Source: Ensifer sp. LCM 4579
Lineage (GTDB): Bacteria > Pseudomonadota > Alphaproteobacteria > Rhizobiales > Rhizobiaceae
Length of the DNA: 64,000 nucleotides
Assembly (NCBI RefSeq): GCF_001854885.1
Contig: NZ_MDDV01000017.1
Coordinates: forward strand, 45,591-109,590
Direction of reading: 5' to 3'
Part shown: positions 1-7,731 of the stretch, piece after piece
How the letters are laid out: every line of letters starts with the position of its first letter
How positions within the stretch are numbered: the first letter of the stretch is position 1
Translations under genes and position numbers: made by a program
Notes under the pieces: generated by a model
Databases searched by the model: none
What the model was told of the DNA's origin: nothing
The model's input: the letters and a program-made list of their open reading frames with translations, nothing else

Positions 1-23
1 CGATCTGGCGCGGGAGTTGCAAA

Positions 24-683
24 ATGATGCAGGCAAAGGATTTCATGACCCGTGGAGTCATCAGCATAAGCCCCGAGCACAGCATCAGCCATGCCGCGCG
101 CATCATGCTCGAAAACCACATTAGCGGTCTGCTCGTTCGAGACGATGAAGGCAAGCTACTTGGCGTCCTGTCGGAGGGTGACCTCCTGCGACGCGCCGAA
201 CTGGGGGCGGCGGCGTGGAGGAGTTCGACGGAAAAACTGCATGTCCCTGCAGAGAGTTTCACCAAGAGCCACAGCTGGCGGGTCGGCGATGTCATGACGC
301 GGAAGCTCATCACGGTCGACGGGGACACGCCGCTTGACCGCGTCGCCGCCATCATGGCGGCCAATGAAGTCAACCGTGTCCCTGTCATGCAAGGCGACGG
401 AGTCGTCGGCATCGTCACGCGTAGCGACATCCTGAGGGCGGTGGCCACATCCGTGCCGGATGTGGCGGCGACCGGGGACCAGGCGAAGCGGCGCGCGGTT
501 CTCACGCGGCTGACAAGCGATCTCGGACTTGATCGGGAGAACATAGACGTCACCGTCGAGGATGGTATCGTCTGCCTATGGGGCGAGGTCGAGAGCGAGG
601 CAAAGCGCGAGGCAGCCCGGGTCGTGGCCGAGATTGGCGGTGTCGGTTGCGTCAAGAACAGGCTTCGCGTTGTATCGAGTTGA
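24..683 (+). CDS. CBS-pair and BON domain protein
   Basis: A 219-residue soluble protein with two CBS motifs (about residues 8-57 and 91-141) followed by a BON domain (about 155-217). CBS pairs usually bind adenosyl ligands and act as energy or redox sensors; BON domains are associated with membranes or phospholipids. No catalytic domain is visible, so a regulatory role is inferred. A GGGAG motif lies 7 bases before the ATG at 24; the next codon is also ATG. It is followed 9 bases later by a PfkB kinase in the same direction, so the two are probably co-transcribed. CBS-BON proteins in rhizobia are often found with stress or low-oxygen genes, which fits the neighbouring metal ATPase. The exact function is unknown. 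Confidence 0.9.
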   Translation: MMQAKDFMTRGVISISPEHSISHAARIMLENHISGLLVRDDEGKLLGVLSEGDLLRRAELGAAAWRSSTEKLHVPAESFTKSHSWRVGDVMTRKLITVDGDTPLDRVAAIMAANEVNRVPVMQGDGVVGIVTRSDILRAVATSVPDVAATGDQAKRRAVLTRLTSDLGLDRENIDVTVEDGIVCLWGEVESEAKREAARVVAEIGGVGCVKNRLRVVSS

Positions 684-692
684 GGACATTCG

Positions 693-1637
693 ATGACGGA
701 AACCAGACCGAAGTCCGCACTGGCGATCGCGCTGAACCCGACCATCGACGTCTCGAGCGAAGTCGACCGCGTGCAGCCGACCCGCAAGATGCGGACGCGC
801 AACGAGCGCCGCCAGGCCGGCGGTGGCGGCGTGAACGTGGCGCGAGTCATTGCCGAACTCGGCGGGCGACCCGAACTCCTGATCCTCACCGGTGGCGCAA
901 CGGGTGCAATGCTCGAGGACTGGCTGAGGAAGCTGCCGATCGATCTGCACGTCGTGCCGATCGCCGAATCCACGAGAATTGCCTTTATGGTGCAGGAGAA
1001 GGAGAGCGGCTTCGAGTATCGCTTTGTTCCCGAAGGGCCGGAAGTGTCGAGGGAGAACCTTGCGGATGCCCTGGAGATCGTCAAGCGCTTCGACGGCGAC
1101 TTCGTCGTCGCGAGCGGCAGCCTGCCTCGAGGGGCGCCGGAAGACACCTACGCGCGGATGGCCGAAGCGGCGGCTGCAAACGGCGCCAAGGTTCTCTTGG
1201 ATTGTCCGGGATCGATCTTGCGGGAGACCTTGGGCAGGGCTCCCATTCTGCTGGTGAAGCCGAGCATCGGCGAGTTGGAGACGCTGGTCGGCCGCCGTCT
1301 CAACGAACACGGCGTCGGCGAAGCGGCGGCGACGCTGGTGAAGAATGGCGCCGCCGAATATGTCGCGGTCACCATGGGGCGCGAGGGTGCCTGGCTCGCC
1401 GGTCCGAACGGAATCCTGCGCGTGCCGTCGAAACACGTCGTCGTCCAATCCGCCGTCGGGGCCGGCGACAGCTTCGTCGGGGCGGTGGTCTGGTTCCTGA
1501 TGCAGGGCAGACCGATGGAAGATGCGTTCCGCTTCGGGGTGGCCGCGGGTGCGGCCGCTGCGATGACGCCCGGCACTGAGCTTTGCAGACGCGACGATGT
1601 GTTCGCCATCTACGAAGCCGAGGCAGGGCGTTCTTGA
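693..1637 (+). CDS. PfkB-family sugar kinase (phosphofructokinase-like)
   Basis: A 314-residue PfkB/ribokinase-fold kinase. It has the N-terminal glycine-rich substrate segment (GGGGVNVA, residues 43-50) and the C-terminal signature GAGDS (256-260), where Asp259 would be the catalytic base. The overall pattern, including the early NPTIDV, matches the 1-phosphofructokinase / 6-phosphofructokinase-2 / tagatose-6-phosphate kinase branch, which phosphorylates a sugar phosphate with ATP. The substrate cannot be fixed from sequence. It lies 9 bases downstream of the CBS-BON gene and is probably in its operon. It converges with the metal ATPase gene, with only about 54 bases between the two stops. 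Confidence 0.88.
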   Translation: MTETRPKSALAIALNPTIDVSSEVDRVQPTRKMRTRNERRQAGGGGVNVARVIAELGGRPELLILTGGATGAMLEDWLRKLPIDLHVVPIAESTRIAFMVQEKESGFEYRFVPEGPEVSRENLADALEIVKRFDGDFVVASGSLPRGAPEDTYARMAEAAAANGAKVLLDCPGSILRETLGRAPILLVKPSIGELETLVGRRLNEHGVGEAAATLVKNGAAEYVAVTMGREGAWLAGPNGILRVPSKHVVVQSAVGAGDSFVGAVVWFLMQGRPMEDAFRFGVAAGAAAAMTPGTELCRRDDVFAIYEAEAGRS

Positions 1638-1691
1638 TCGCCTGCGATGGAAGGCGAACGGTCTGTTGTACCATCCGCGGGCGCATTCCTC

Positions 1692-4085
1692 TCAGCCGTC
1701 CTCGAGCATCCGATAGATTTCCTGCTCCTGGGCGAAATGCAGCCGTGTGATCGCTTCGAGGCCGTGCAGCAGCCGCTGGATTTCGTAGCGTTGCGTGGGG
1801 CTTGGCCCGTCCTCGCCGAGTGTCTTGCGAAGCGAAGCCAGGCTGTGTACCCGCCGCCGGATCTCCATATGCGTCCGACTCATGCCCGCAAGCGCATCCG
1901 GCGTATCCGCGCTTCCACGCAGCCTCGGATAAAGCTCTTCGTCGTCCTGCCGCTCGTGCTGAAGGAGACGTTGCCTGAGCAACACGTCTAAATCCGCAAG
2001 CTGCCGGCGGAATTCAGGTCCCGGCAAATGCCCGACTCGTTCGGCCGTGTGGCGGATTTCGTCGACAACGTCGATCAAGCCACGATGCTCCTCTTCCAAA
2101 CGCAGGAGCTCCGCATGCGGCAGTCGCGGTCGTTTTCTCCAGCCCTGCACCGGCCCTGCAAGGGCGCGCAAGGCATTGAGGATCGCCACCACGTCGATGA
2201 GTTCCTGCAAGAGAGCGCCTTGGACCGGGGCCAGGTAGCCGAGTGCCGCGGCGATCATGCCGGCAATAGACAGGCCCATGCCGGCATAGACGCTCTGAAG
2301 GGCGATGCGGTGCGAGCGCCGGGCGATCCGGATCGCGCTGACGAGGCGGTCGAGCCTGTCCACGAGAATGACGACGTCGGCCGCTTCGGAGGACGCAGCG
2401 GCGCCGCGCGCACTCATCGCCACCCCGATATCGGCGGCGGCGAGCGCCGGCGCGTCGTTCACGCCGTCGCCCACCATCATGACCGGTCTCCCCGCGGCCT
2501 TTTCGGCCTCGACGATCCGGGTCTTGTCCTCCGGGGTCAATTCGGCCATCACACTGTCGACGTGGAGGAAGGATGCGAGGATATCGGCCATCTCCGCGCG
2601 ATCGCCGGTAGCGAGCACGATACGCCGGGCCCCAGCCTCGCGCAGATGCCGGAGTACCGAGCCCGCCTCGGGCCTGACCTCGTCCGCCAACAGGAACGCG
2701 CCTGCCAAGGACCTGTCCACGGCCACGAGAACGGCGACGAAACCGTCTCTTGCGATCCATTCCCGGATCTCTCGAGAAAAGCCGCTCGCCTCGACACGCG
2801 CGCTCACGAAGTCCCAGCCTCCGACAGCGATCTCGTGACCTTCTACGCAGCCTGTCACTCCGGCTCCCGCCGTTTCGCGCGAACCGGAGAGTGTGGAGAG
2901 TTCAAGTCCGCGTTCGCGCGCCGCCGCGACGAGCGCCCGGGCGATGACATGGTGGGAGCCCTGGTCCAGCGACGCTGCAAGGCGCAGTACCTCGATCGGA
3001 TCGAGGTCGCCGCGGCATCTCGCATCGATCAGCCCGGCCCGGCCGTCGGTGATCGTGCCCGTCTTGTCCAGAATCACCGTTTTCGTATTGGCAAGCATCT
3101 CCAGGGCGCCGCCACCTTTCACGAGTACGCCCTTGCCGGCGCAGCGCGACACGCCCGAGATGATCGCCACCGGCACGGCAAGGATCAACGGGCAGGGCGT
3201 GGCGACAACGAGGACGGCGAGCGCCCGGATCGCGTCCCCGGATGCCGCCCAGGCCCCGCCGGCAAGCAGCAGCGTGATGGACAGAAATACAAGCGCGTAG
3301 CGGTCCGCGAGGCGCGCCATCGGTGCCTTGGCGGCCTTTGCCGCCTCGACCAGTCTCGCAATCGCGGCGTAGGTGCTCTCGGCTGCCGTGTGCGATGCAG
3401 TCATTTGGAAGGCATCGCCGGCATTCGTCGTGCCGCTCAGCACCGGTTCGCCGGACCGCCGGCGGACTGGCAGGGCCTCTCCGGTCAGAGCCGACTCGTC
3501 GATGACGGCGACATTGCCGTCCTCCACATTTCCGTCCACCGCCACCACCTCTCCTGCACGCACCAGGATGCGATTGCCGGCTGCCAGCGCGCCGACGGGC
3601 ACCTCCTCCCATTGCCCTTGCGCAAAGCGCATGGCGGTGCGCGGCGCCCGATCGAGCAGAGCAGTAAGCTCGCGCCGCGCCCGCCGCTGCGCGAAGTCCT
3701 CCAACGCCTGCCCGCCCGTGAACATTAGCGCGACGATGCTGCCGGTCAGGTATTCTCCAAGGAGAAGCGCGCCCGCCATCGCGAGTGCGGCGATGATGTC
3801 GAGCCCGAATTCCCTTTTGCCGAGGCTGATCGCGATCTCGGTGATGAGGCTCGCCAGCACAACTGCGGTGCCCGCAGCCCAGGCGACTGCGCCGACCTCG
3901 GGCCGGCCGGCGAACCAGGCGGCGCCGCCCGTCAGCAGCGCCGAAGCGATCAGCGCGAGGAGAAGGCGCCTGCCCAATTCCTCTCCCTGCGAAATCAGTT
4001 TGGAAAAGCGGTTCGGCCTCAAGTTTTCTCCTTTGCGGTGGACAAGAATATGCGAGGCGCCTTCCGGCGCCTTGACCCTGCGCAA
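1692..4085 (-). CDS. P1B-type metal ATPase with C-terminal hemerythrin domain (Nia-like)
   Basis: A 797-residue inner-membrane ATPase. It has the phosphorylation motif DKTGT, a TGES-like actuator loop (LTGEALP), the hinge GDGVNDAPAL, and a TM4 metal motif TPCP where copper pumps have CPC. There is no N-terminal heavy-metal-associated domain. After the last membrane segment (QELIDVV) the protein continues with about 130 residues rich in spaced His, Glu and Asp, typical of a hemerythrin-like di-iron domain. TPCP plus a C-terminal hemerythrin domain is the described P1B-5 architecture, exemplified by S. meliloti Nia, which has been linked to nickel and iron export in nodules. The annotated start is a TTG at 4085; a later in-frame start is possible because the first 25 residues are not clearly conserved-looking. 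Metal specificity is inferred. Confidence 0.88.
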   Translation of the reverse strand: MRRVKAPEGASHILVHRKGENLRPNRFSKLISQGEELGRRLLLALIASALLTGGAAWFAGRPEVGAVAWAAGTAVVLASLITEIAISLGKREFGLDIIAALAMAGALLLGEYLTGSIVALMFTGGQALEDFAQRRARRELTALLDRAPRTAMRFAQGQWEEVPVGALAAGNRILVRAGEVVAVDGNVEDGNVAVIDESALTGEALPVRRRSGEPVLSGTTNAGDAFQMTASHTAAESTYAAIARLVEAAKAAKAPMARLADRYALVFLSITLLLAGGAWAASGDAIRALAVLVVATPCPLILAVPVAIISGVSRCAGKGVLVKGGGALEMLANTKTVILDKTGTITDGRAGLIDARCRGDLDPIEVLRLAASLDQGSHHVIARALVAAARERGLELSTLSGSRETAGAGVTGCVEGHEIAVGGWDFVSARVEASGFSREIREWIARDGFVAVLVAVDRSLAGAFLLADEVRPEAGSVLRHLREAGARRIVLATGDRAEMADILASFLHVDSVMAELTPEDKTRIVEAEKAAGRPVMMVGDGVNDAPALAAADIGVAMSARGAAASSEAADVVILVDRLDRLVSAIRIARRSHRIALQSVYAGMGLSIAGMIAAALGYLAPVQGALLQELIDVVAILNALRALAGPVQGWRKRPRLPHAELLRLEEEHRGLIDVVDEIRHTAERVGHLPGPEFRRQLADLDVLLRQRLLQHERQDDEELYPRLRGSADTPDALAGMSRTHMEIRRRVHSLASLRKTLGEDGPSPTQRYEIQRLLHGLEAITRLHFAQEQEIYRMLEDG

Positions 4086-4189
4086 GTCGCCTGCAAGCGC
4101 GCTTTTTAGGTCGCCAGGTCGGGTAATCGCTCAAATTGTCGTGAGCCAGGCGCCCACCGCATGACTGTGCAGCGCTTTGGCTCTAGGTC

Positions 4190-5203
4190 GTGGGCATGAT
4201 CAGGTTCGTGGCCGTTATTCTATCGCTTCTGGTCTGCCTTTCGCCAGTGATCGCGCAGCAGACCTCCGCTGTGCCGGGTCTTCTCAAGAGCCTCGCGGGC
4301 CGGGACGATCTCAAGTCCCTGAAGACGATCATCGTCGCCCAGGACGGCGAAGTGGTCGCGGAAGAGGGCTATCGTGGCCATCGGCCATCGGAATCGACCA
4401 ATATCAAGTCGGCTTCGAAATCGATCGTCTCGGCGCTCGTCGGCATCGCGATCGACAAAGGTCTTCTCACGGGACCGGAGCAGAAGATCGCCCCCATTCT
4501 CAAGTCGGATCTGCCTTCCCCGGCCGACCCGCGCATCGGCGACATCACGATCGGCAATCTGTTGTCGATGCAGGCGGGATTGGGCCGGCTGTCCGGCCCG
4601 AACTATGGTCGCTGGGTTTCAAGCCGCAATTGGGTTCGTTTCGCGCTTGCGCAGCCGTTCGACGCCGAGCCGGGAGGGCGGATGCTCTATTCGACGGCGT
4701 CGACGCATCTCCTGTCGGCGATCCTGACGAAGGTTGGCGGCAAGTCGACCCTGGCCCTTGCGCGCGAGTGGCTCGGTTCGGTCGATGGGTTCCGCATCGA
4801 CGCCTGGTCGCGCGATCCGCAGGGGATCTATCTCGGCGGAAACGAGATGGCCATGACCGCCCGCTCTCTGCTTGCCTTCGGTGAACTCTACCGCAATCGC
4901 GGCCGGACGGCGGAGGGGCGCCAGATCATCCCGGACGAGTGGATCGACCTCTCCTGGCAGCAACACACGAATTCGCGCTTTTCCGGCGATGCCTATGGCT
5001 ACGGCTGGTTTACCCGGCAGATCGGCGGCGAAGAGGTGCATTTCGCCTGGGGCTACGGCGGCCAGATGCTCTATATCGTGCCGGATTTGAAGCTGACCGT
5101 CGTGATGACCTCCGAACAAGATGGGCCTTCCGCCCGTACCGGCTATCGTGACGCACTGCACGGCGTCCTCGCCGACATCATCGACACGCTGGAAGTCGAC
5201 TGA
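4190..5203 (+). CDS. secreted serine hydrolase, class C beta-lactamase family
   Basis: A 337-residue protein with a signal peptide (hydrophobic residues 4-20 ending in VIAQQ). It shows the penicillin-binding/esterase fold motifs: SxxK (Ser74-Ala-Ser-Lys77), a YST motif in place of the common YxN, and WGYGGQ near the C terminus as the third box. Members hydrolyse amide or ester bonds; many are esterases or peptidases rather than beta-lactamases, and the substrate is unknown here. The GTG at 4190 and the ATG at 4196 are both possible starts. It is a single-gene unit between the divergent metal ATPase and the convergent peroxiredoxin. Confidence 0.85.
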   Translation: MGMIRFVAVILSLLVCLSPVIAQQTSAVPGLLKSLAGRDDLKSLKTIIVAQDGEVVAEEGYRGHRPSESTNIKSASKSIVSALVGIAIDKGLLTGPEQKIAPILKSDLPSPADPRIGDITIGNLLSMQAGLGRLSGPNYGRWVSSRNWVRFALAQPFDAEPGGRMLYSTASTHLLSAILTKVGGKSTLALAREWLGSVDGFRIDAWSRDPQGIYLGGNEMAMTARSLLAFGELYRNRGRTAEGRQIIPDEWIDLSWQQHTNSRFSGDAYGYGWFTRQIGGEEVHFAWGYGGQMLYIVPDLKLTVVMTSEQDGPSARTGYRDALHGVLADIIDTLEVD

Positions 5204-5250
5204 TGAAATCCTCCGCGCTCGTGCATCCGCAGGAACGTATCGCGCGGCTC

Positions 5251-5286
5251 AAAAAAGACCGCCACGAAACGCGTGGTTTCGTGGCG
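5251..5286 (-). terminator. rho-independent terminator of the peroxiredoxin gene
   Basis: An 11-bp perfect hairpin (5260-5270 paired with 5276-5286, arm CGCCACGAAAC) is followed on the minus strand by GTC and a run of six T (5251-5256). It lies about 35 bases past the minus-strand stop of the peroxiredoxin gene. Confidence 0.85.
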
Positions 5287-5320
5287 AAAGATGGGACCTG
5301 TGCCCGGTTGGCCAGCGGTC

Positions 5321-5980
5321 TCAAGCCGTCGGCTGCTTGGTCTTCCTGAGATAGGGCAGGACCGTCTCGAAGGAGCCGAAGCGCTGGACGGCATCCTCGT
5401 TCGACACCGCGGCCGTGATGATGACATCCTCGCCCTGTTTCCAGTTGGCGGGCGTTGCCACCTGATGCTTGGCGGTGAGCTGGATCGAATCGATCGCTCG
5501 CAGGATCTCATCGAAATTGCGGCCGGTCGTCATCGGATAGCTCAGCATCAGCTTGATCTTCTTGTCCGGGCCGATGACGTAGACCGATCGCACCGTCGCA
5601 TTGTCGGCAGGCGTGCGGCCCTCGGAAGTGTCCCCGGCGTCGGCCGGCAGCATGTCGTAAAGCTTGGCAACCTTGAGATCGCGATCGCCGATCAGCGGAT
5701 ATTCGACGTCAAAGCCGGTCGCGAGCTTGATGTCGCTCTTCCACTTGGCATGGCTCTCGACCGGATCGACGGAGATGCCGATGATCTTGACGCCGCGTTT
5801 GCGGAATTCGCTTTCCACTCCCGCCATGGCGCCGAGTTCGGTGGTGCATACGGGCGTGAAATTCTTCGGGTGGGAGAAGAGGACCGCCCATCCGTCGCCG
5901 ATCCATTCGTGGAAATTAATCGTTCCATGCGTGGTATCGGCCGTGAAATCGGGGGCAGTGTCGTTGATGCGCAGGGCCAT
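5321..5980 (-). CDS. 1-Cys peroxiredoxin (Prx6 type)
   Basis: A 219-residue AhpC/TSA-family thiol peroxidase. The peroxidatic cysteine is Cys45 in PVCTTE (43-48). The long C-terminal extension and the absence of an obvious resolving cysteine place it in the Prx6/1-Cys group, which reduces peroxides in the cytoplasm using an external reductant. The start at 5980 (MALRIND) is chosen because a GGAG ribosome site sits just upstream; the frame stays open a further 45 bases to 6025 but those residues do not look like peroxiredoxin. It is monocistronic with a terminator downstream. It is divergent from the thiamine-controlled thiD unit. Confidence 0.95.
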   Translation of the reverse strand: MALRINDTAPDFTADTTHGTINFHEWIGDGWAVLFSHPKNFTPVCTTELGAMAGVESEFRKRGVKIIGISVDPVESHAKWKSDIKLATGFDVEYPLIGDRDLKVAKLYDMLPADAGDTSEGRTPADNATVRSVYVIGPDKKIKLMLSYPMTTGRNFDEILRAIDSIQLTAKHQVATPANWKQGEDVIITAAVSNEDAVQRFGSFETVLPYLRKTKQPTA

Positions 5981-6132
5981 GATGTGCTCCTTTCGTGCCG
6001 GAGGAATTGCGCAAGAATAGCGCAAACGGCAAAGTTTTCGAGACCGAAACGCGTCGTCGCTCCCGGCAATGAGACAGATCGTCCGGCTTCACGCCGGCCG
6101 GCTCGTAGGCCAGGTGCCTCGGCCGCATTGCG

Positions 6133-6163
6133 TTGACACCCCGGGGCCGCTGGCGCATAGAAT
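6133..6163 (+). promoter_or_regulatory. predicted thiD promoter
   Basis: A consensus -35 hexamer TTGACA lies at 6133-6138. Possible -10 hexamers are CATAGA at 6156-6161 (17-base spacer) or TAGAAT at 6158-6163 (19-base spacer). It ends just before the TPP riboswitch, which would place the riboswitch at the 5' end of the transcript. Confidence 0.65.
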
Positions 6164-6168
6164 GCCGC

Positions 6169-6258
6169 CATTCCGAGGGGAGCGCCGGGCGGCGCTGAGA
6201 CGGTGGTGAGCCGGACCCTTGAACCTGATCCGGGTCATGCCGGCGTAGGAACGGAATG
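6169..6258 (+). ncRNA. TPP riboswitch (THI box)
   Basis: The aptamer has the conserved THI elements in order: GCTGAGA, then ACCCTTGAACCTGAT, then CCGGCGTAGGAA. Closing stem P1 is formed by 6169-6175 pairing with 6252-6258. Thiamine pyrophosphate binding would lower expression of thiD, whose start codon is about 75 bases downstream. This short distance suits control of translation initiation, but an attenuator was not resolved. Confidence 0.95.
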
Positions 6259-6331
6259 GGTCGCCATCGGCAAGCCAAGCCAATTCTTCGCCTCGCCGGA
6301 TCTCCGTGACGTTTTGTCGGGAGTTCGATCG

Positions 6332-7150
6332 ATGATGCCTCCTCGCCCCAATGCGCCGGTGGCGCTCACCATTGCCGGATCGGATTCGGGCGGCGGTGCC
6401 GGCATCCAGGCCGATCTCAAGACCTTCTCGGCGCTCGGGGTTTACGGTGCAAGCGTCGTCACGGCGATCACCGCGCAGAACACCAGGGGTGTCGCCGCGG
6501 TGGAGGACGTCTCGGCGCGCATGGTGGCGGCACAGATGGAAGCGGTTTTTAGCGACCTGGACGTGAAGGCGGTGAAGATCGGCATGGTGTCGCGACAGGA
6601 GACAATTGCCGTCATTGCCGGTGGTCTGCGCCGCTATGGCAGGCTTGCGGTCGTCGACCCGGTGATGGTTGCAACCTCCGGCGATCGTCTGCTGCGCCCG
6701 GGGGCGATCGCAGCACTCATCGAAGACCTGCTGCCGCTGGCACTTGTCGCGACTCCGAACCTGGCCGAAGCGGCACTTCTGACCGGCCGTCCGACCGCCG
6801 AGTGCGAAGAGGAGATGGTGCGCCAGGCCGAGGCGCTCTTGAAGACTGGAGCCCGTTCCGTGCTGGTCAAAGGAGGGCACTTGGCCGGTGGCGACGCGAC
6901 GGACTTTTTCCTCGACGGCCAAACCTTGCTGCGTCTGCCGGCGCCACGCATAGAGACGCACAATGATCATGGTACCGGCTGCACGCTTTCAGCTGCGATC
7001 GCCGCGGGCCTCGCGTCGGGGCAGTCGCTCGCCGAAGCGGTCCGCGCAGCCAAGCATTATCTGCATGGAGCAATTTCCGCCGCCGATGACCTGAAGGTCG
7101 GCCAGGGGCGCGGACCGGTGCACCATTTCCACCGTTGGTGGAGCTCTTAA
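6332..7150 (+). CDS. thiD: hydroxymethylpyrimidine (phosphate) kinase
   Basis: A 272-residue ribokinase-fold enzyme that phosphorylates HMP and HMP-phosphate in thiamine synthesis or salvage. It starts with the family hallmark [18 protein letters not shown] and has the C-terminal NDHGTGCT motif that contains the catalytic region. The ATG at 6332 (next codon also ATG) is used because the conserved N terminus begins there and a GGGAG motif precedes it; the frame is open back to 6203 through the riboswitch. The TPP riboswitch upstream gives feedback control. In S. meliloti pSymB thiD also borders the exo cluster. Confidence 0.97.
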   Translation: MMPPRPNAPVALTIAGSDSGGGAGIQADLKTFSALGVYGASVVTAITAQNTRGVAAVEDVSARMVAAQMEAVFSDLDVKAVKIGMVSRQETIAVIAGGLRRYGRLAVVDPVMVATSGDRLLRPGAIAALIEDLLPLALVATPNLAEAALLTGRPTAECEEEMVRQAEALLKTGARSVLVKGGHLAGGDATDFFLDGQTLLRLPAPRIETHNDHGTGCTLSAAIAAGLASGQSLAEAVRAAKHYLHGAISAADDLKVGQGRGPVHHFHRWWSS

Positions 7151-7253
7151 CCGCAATTGGGACGAATCGGCGGCCTGCTGCCGTGCTGTTGCCATGGTTG
7201 AGCTTAAAAAGTCTATCGTCTATGGTTAACGAAAGACAGCGGGTTCTGGCGAT

Positions 7254-7466
7254 ATGCACTTTCTTGCTCGTCGACTGGAGGCTTTCAATCGTGACGAACT
7301 GCCGGACTGGCGGCAGTCGCCAAGCCTGTTGTGGCGTGCGCTCCTGTTCGCGCCCCGGCTGATCGAATATTTCCTGTTTTACCTTCTGGCGTTCGGCGCC
7401 CTGATGGCGGCGATCGTCCTCATGGTTGCGGCTTGGATCGTCGGCCTCGACCGCAAGTCCAATTGA
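7254..7466 (+). CDS. small membrane protein of unknown function
   Basis: A 70-residue open frame. The first 24 residues are polar (MHFLARRLEAFNRDELPDW), and residues about 26-60 form one long or two short hydrophobic segments, ending in a charged tail (GLDRKSN). This is a plausible small inner-membrane protein rather than a random frame, but I do not recognise a family. It sits between thiD and the 3' end of exoP, and could share a transcript with thiD, although about 100 bases separate them. Confidence 0.55.
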   Translation: MHFLARRLEAFNRDELPDWRQSPSLLWRALLFAPRLIEYFLFYLLAFGALMAAIVLMVAAWIVGLDRKSN

Positions 7467-7643
7467 ATCGATCGCACGGCGCTCCTGAACCAGGAAACCG
7501 TTGCCGGTTTCTCTTACCGCCTCCGCGTTATCCATGAGCGCGCCACGCGCGCAAGGGCCAAGTCGTCAAACGGCTGCAGGGCTTTGACGTCTCTGCCGAT
7601 GCATTCGAACGGCAGGCCACACCTGGCGCTCGAAGAGAAGGAA

Positions 7644-7668
7644 TAAAAGGCGGCGATGACGCCGCCTT
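7644..7668 (-). terminator. rho-independent terminator after exoP
   Basis: A 9-bp perfect hairpin (7647-7655 with 7660-7668, arm AAGGCGGCG, loop of 4) runs on the minus strand into a T-rich tract (TTTTATTCC). It lies about 65 bases beyond the exoP stop and would end the exoL-to-exoP transcript. Confidence 0.75.
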
Positions 7669-7731
7669 CACGGATGCACGTCTCCTCGAAACAAACAGAC
7701 TTGAGGCGGAGGTCGCCGAAGGATTCGCGGG

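Noticed and set aside
2028..3728. 566-codon open frame on the plus strand
   Set aside because: It lies wholly inside the metal ATPase gene on the other strand, and its translation is rich in Arg, His and Gly without any domain. It is a GC-rich shadow frame.
5273..6136. 287-codon plus-strand frame
   Set aside because: It is antisense to the peroxiredoxin gene and reaches into its promoter. It has no domain pattern.
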